6,467 bases of DNA. Source: an uncultured Litorilinea sp. (lineage in GTDB: Bacteria; Chloroflexota; Anaerolineae; Caldilineales; Caldilineaceae). Made by a program: the position numbers and the translations under genes. Where the stretch lies: assembly GCA_946885925.1 (NCBI GenBank), contig CAMPHP010000184.1, positions 1-6,467 of the forward strand, read 5' to 3'. A model generated the notes under the pieces. It was given only the letters and a program-made list of their open reading frames with translations, searched no databases and had not been told where the DNA came from. This document shows, one piece after another, positions 5,227-6,467 of the stretch; the first letter of the stretch is position 1, and each line of letters starts with the position of its first letter.

Positions 5227-6467
5227 ATGTCAAACGAACACGAACTTCCGATCGTAACCCATGAGGTTGCGACGGATAAAGCCAGCAATGCTGAACGCAA
5301 ATATCACATCTGGACTATCGGCTGCCAGATGAATATTGCCGACAGCAACCATGTTGCTGCTGAACTTGAAAAAATCGGCTATGGCCCAACAGATAAGCTG
5401 GATGATGCCGATGTCGTGGTACTCAATACGTGCGTTGTGCGTCAAAGCGCCGAAGACAAGGCCATAGGCAAACTCGGTAATCTAAAACCCTGGCGTAAAG
5501 CCCGCCCCGATCGCACGCTTGCCCTCATGGGCTGTATGGTTGGCGTCAAGCCCAGCCAACAATTGCTCGATGCCTATCCTGACGTCGATGTTTTTATGGC
5601 ACCAAGTGAAGCCACCCCTCTGGTCAACTTGCTGCGACAAGCCGAGATCGACGCAGAGATGGCAGCGATGGAGCGCGAGCAAATCATGCACCGCTATCGC
5701 ATTCAAGACGAACTCCAGCCCGTCGGCTCCCAGCAATCTATCAAGCATCTAGCTCTGAGCGGTCAAGCACCCGTTGCGGCCCATGTGCCTGTCGTCTACG
5801 GGTGCAGTCATGCCTGCACTTTCTGTATCATCCCCTTCCGCCGTGGTGTCGAACGCAGCCGCCCTGTAGAAGAGATCGTCAACGAAGTACGCGGCCTGGT
5901 AGAGCAAGGTGTACGCGAGGTAACCCTATTGGGCCAAATCGTTGACCGTTACGGCTATGACTGGCGCGGCGAATTAGGGAACAGTGCCAGTGTTGCCGCT
6001 TTCCAAGGAGATGCTGGCGCGGCTGAACCAGAATATGATCTGGCGGATTTACTCCGTGCCGTTCACGAGATTGATGGCCTCTGGCGTATCCGCTTCCTCA
6101 CCAGCCATCCCAACTACATGACCGACCGTATTCTCCATGCCGTGCGTGATCTGCCAAAGGTCTGCGAGCACATCGAAGTCCCCATTCAAGCGGGTGACGA
6201 CGAAGTGCTAGAGCGCATGAGGCGCGGCTATACCAATGCCCAATACCGGCAGTTGGTTGCCCACATTCGCGAGACAATTCCCAACGTCGCCATCCACACC
6301 GACATCATCGTTGGCTTCTGTGGCGAGACAGACGAGCAATTTGAAAAGACCTACGAGGTTATGGCGGATCTCAAGCTCGATAAGGCGCACCTAGCCCGCT
6401 ATAGCCCGCGTCCAGGTACGGTCAGCGCCCGCCGCATGGCCGACGACGTGCCAGAGGGAGTCAAGGC
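5227..6467 (+). CDS. miaB: tRNA-2-methylthio-N6-dimethylallyladenosine synthase MiaB (C-terminus cut by window)
   Basis: The first 413 residues are visible, open to the window end. MiaB is a radical-SAM methylthiotransferase that turns i6A37 into ms2i6A37 in tRNAs reading UNN codons, which steadies codon pairing. The N-terminal domain holds the three Cys of the second Fe-S cluster: C33 (TIGCQMN), C69 (LNTCVVR) and C103 (MGCMVG). The radical-SAM core follows, with YGCSHACTFCIIPFRRG giving C193, C197 and C200. Later come FLTSHPNYM, QAGDDEVLERMRRGYT and TDIIVGFCGETDEQF. The usual GQNVNSYG is GQIVDRYG here, and about 25 extra residues (from RGELGNSASV) precede the DLADLL helix. The C-terminal TRAM domain that binds tRNA lies outside the window. 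Relatives are about 440-480 residues. RimO and MtaB are less likely given the TIGCQMN and LNTCVVR wording and the FRRGVERSR segment. It has its own promoter and a good ribosome site. Confidence 0.94.
   Translation, partial: MSNEHELPIVTHEVATDKASNAERKYHIWTIGCQMNIADSNHVAAELEKIGYGPTDKLDDADVVVLNTCVVRQSAEDKAIGKLGNLKPWRKARPDRTLALMGCMVGVKPSQQLLDAYPDVDVFMAPSEATPLVNLLRQAEIDAEMAAMEREQIMHRYRIQDELQPVGSQQSIKHLALSGQAPVAAHVPVVYGCSHACTFCIIPFRRGVERSRPVEEIVNEVRGLVEQGVREVTLLGQIVDRYGYDWRGELGNSASVAAFQGDAGAAEPEYDLADLLRAVHEIDGLWRIRFLTSHPNYMTDRILHAVRDLPKVCEHIEVPIQAGDDEVLERMRRGYTNAQYRQLVAHIRETIPNVAIHTDIIVGFCGETDEQFEKTYEVMADLKLDKAHLARYSPRPGTVSARRMADDVPEGVK

Noticed and set aside
1..6467. A mobile element, defence island, CRISPR array or retroelement
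   Set aside because: I see no transposase, recombinase, terminal repeats, spaced direct repeats or reverse-transcriptase motifs. Gene content and spacing are those of a normal chromosomal region.

Overview
The window is bacterial chromosomal DNA at roughly 50-55% GC by eye, with gene content that reads as core metabolism and translation rather than a mobile or defence island. Protein style suggests a Chloroflexota bacterium. The evidence is a MiaB with GQIVDRYG in place of the usual GQNVNSYG, a HemY-type protoporphyrinogen oxidase with an Ala/Pro-rich insert, and a long transfer-messenger RNA (tmRNA) tag. This placement is inference from memory of these families, not a search result.

Minus-strand block (about 3318 down to 1). 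The first gene is ssrA (tmRNA, about 2912-3318), which has its own probable promoter and a textbook intrinsic terminator (2872-2903). Next come a DUF4269-family protein (2137-2751, GTG start, strong ribosome site) and, 27 bp later, a class I SAM methyltransferase with the PKMT-type regulatory architecture (553-2109, GTG start). After a further 74 bp comes an HD-domain phosphohydrolase of the YfbR/HDDC2 nucleotidase type (478 to beyond position 1), cut by the window edge. The DUF4269 and methyltransferase genes look like one transcription unit. The HD gene may follow in the same unit or after a weak hairpin.

Plus-strand block (3425-6467). hemY (3511-5037) has an almost consensus sigma-70 promoter, and miaB (5227 to beyond 6467) has a second almost consensus promoter of its own. 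miaB also has a leader of about 125 nt that can form several hairpins. miaB is cut before its C-terminal TRAM domain.

The divergent ssrA/hemY gap (3319-3510) contains a perfect 18-bp palindrome that overlaps the likely ssrA -35 element. It is the best candidate operator in the window. I see no CRISPR array, insertion sequence, tRNA gene, phage gene or obvious defence system. The most unusual points are the palindrome, a tmRNA whose 3' end reads CCT instead of CCA, a DUF4269 protein with a degraded nucleotidyltransferase-like acidic motif, a 15-bp tandem duplication carrying a stop codon, and the structured miaB leader.
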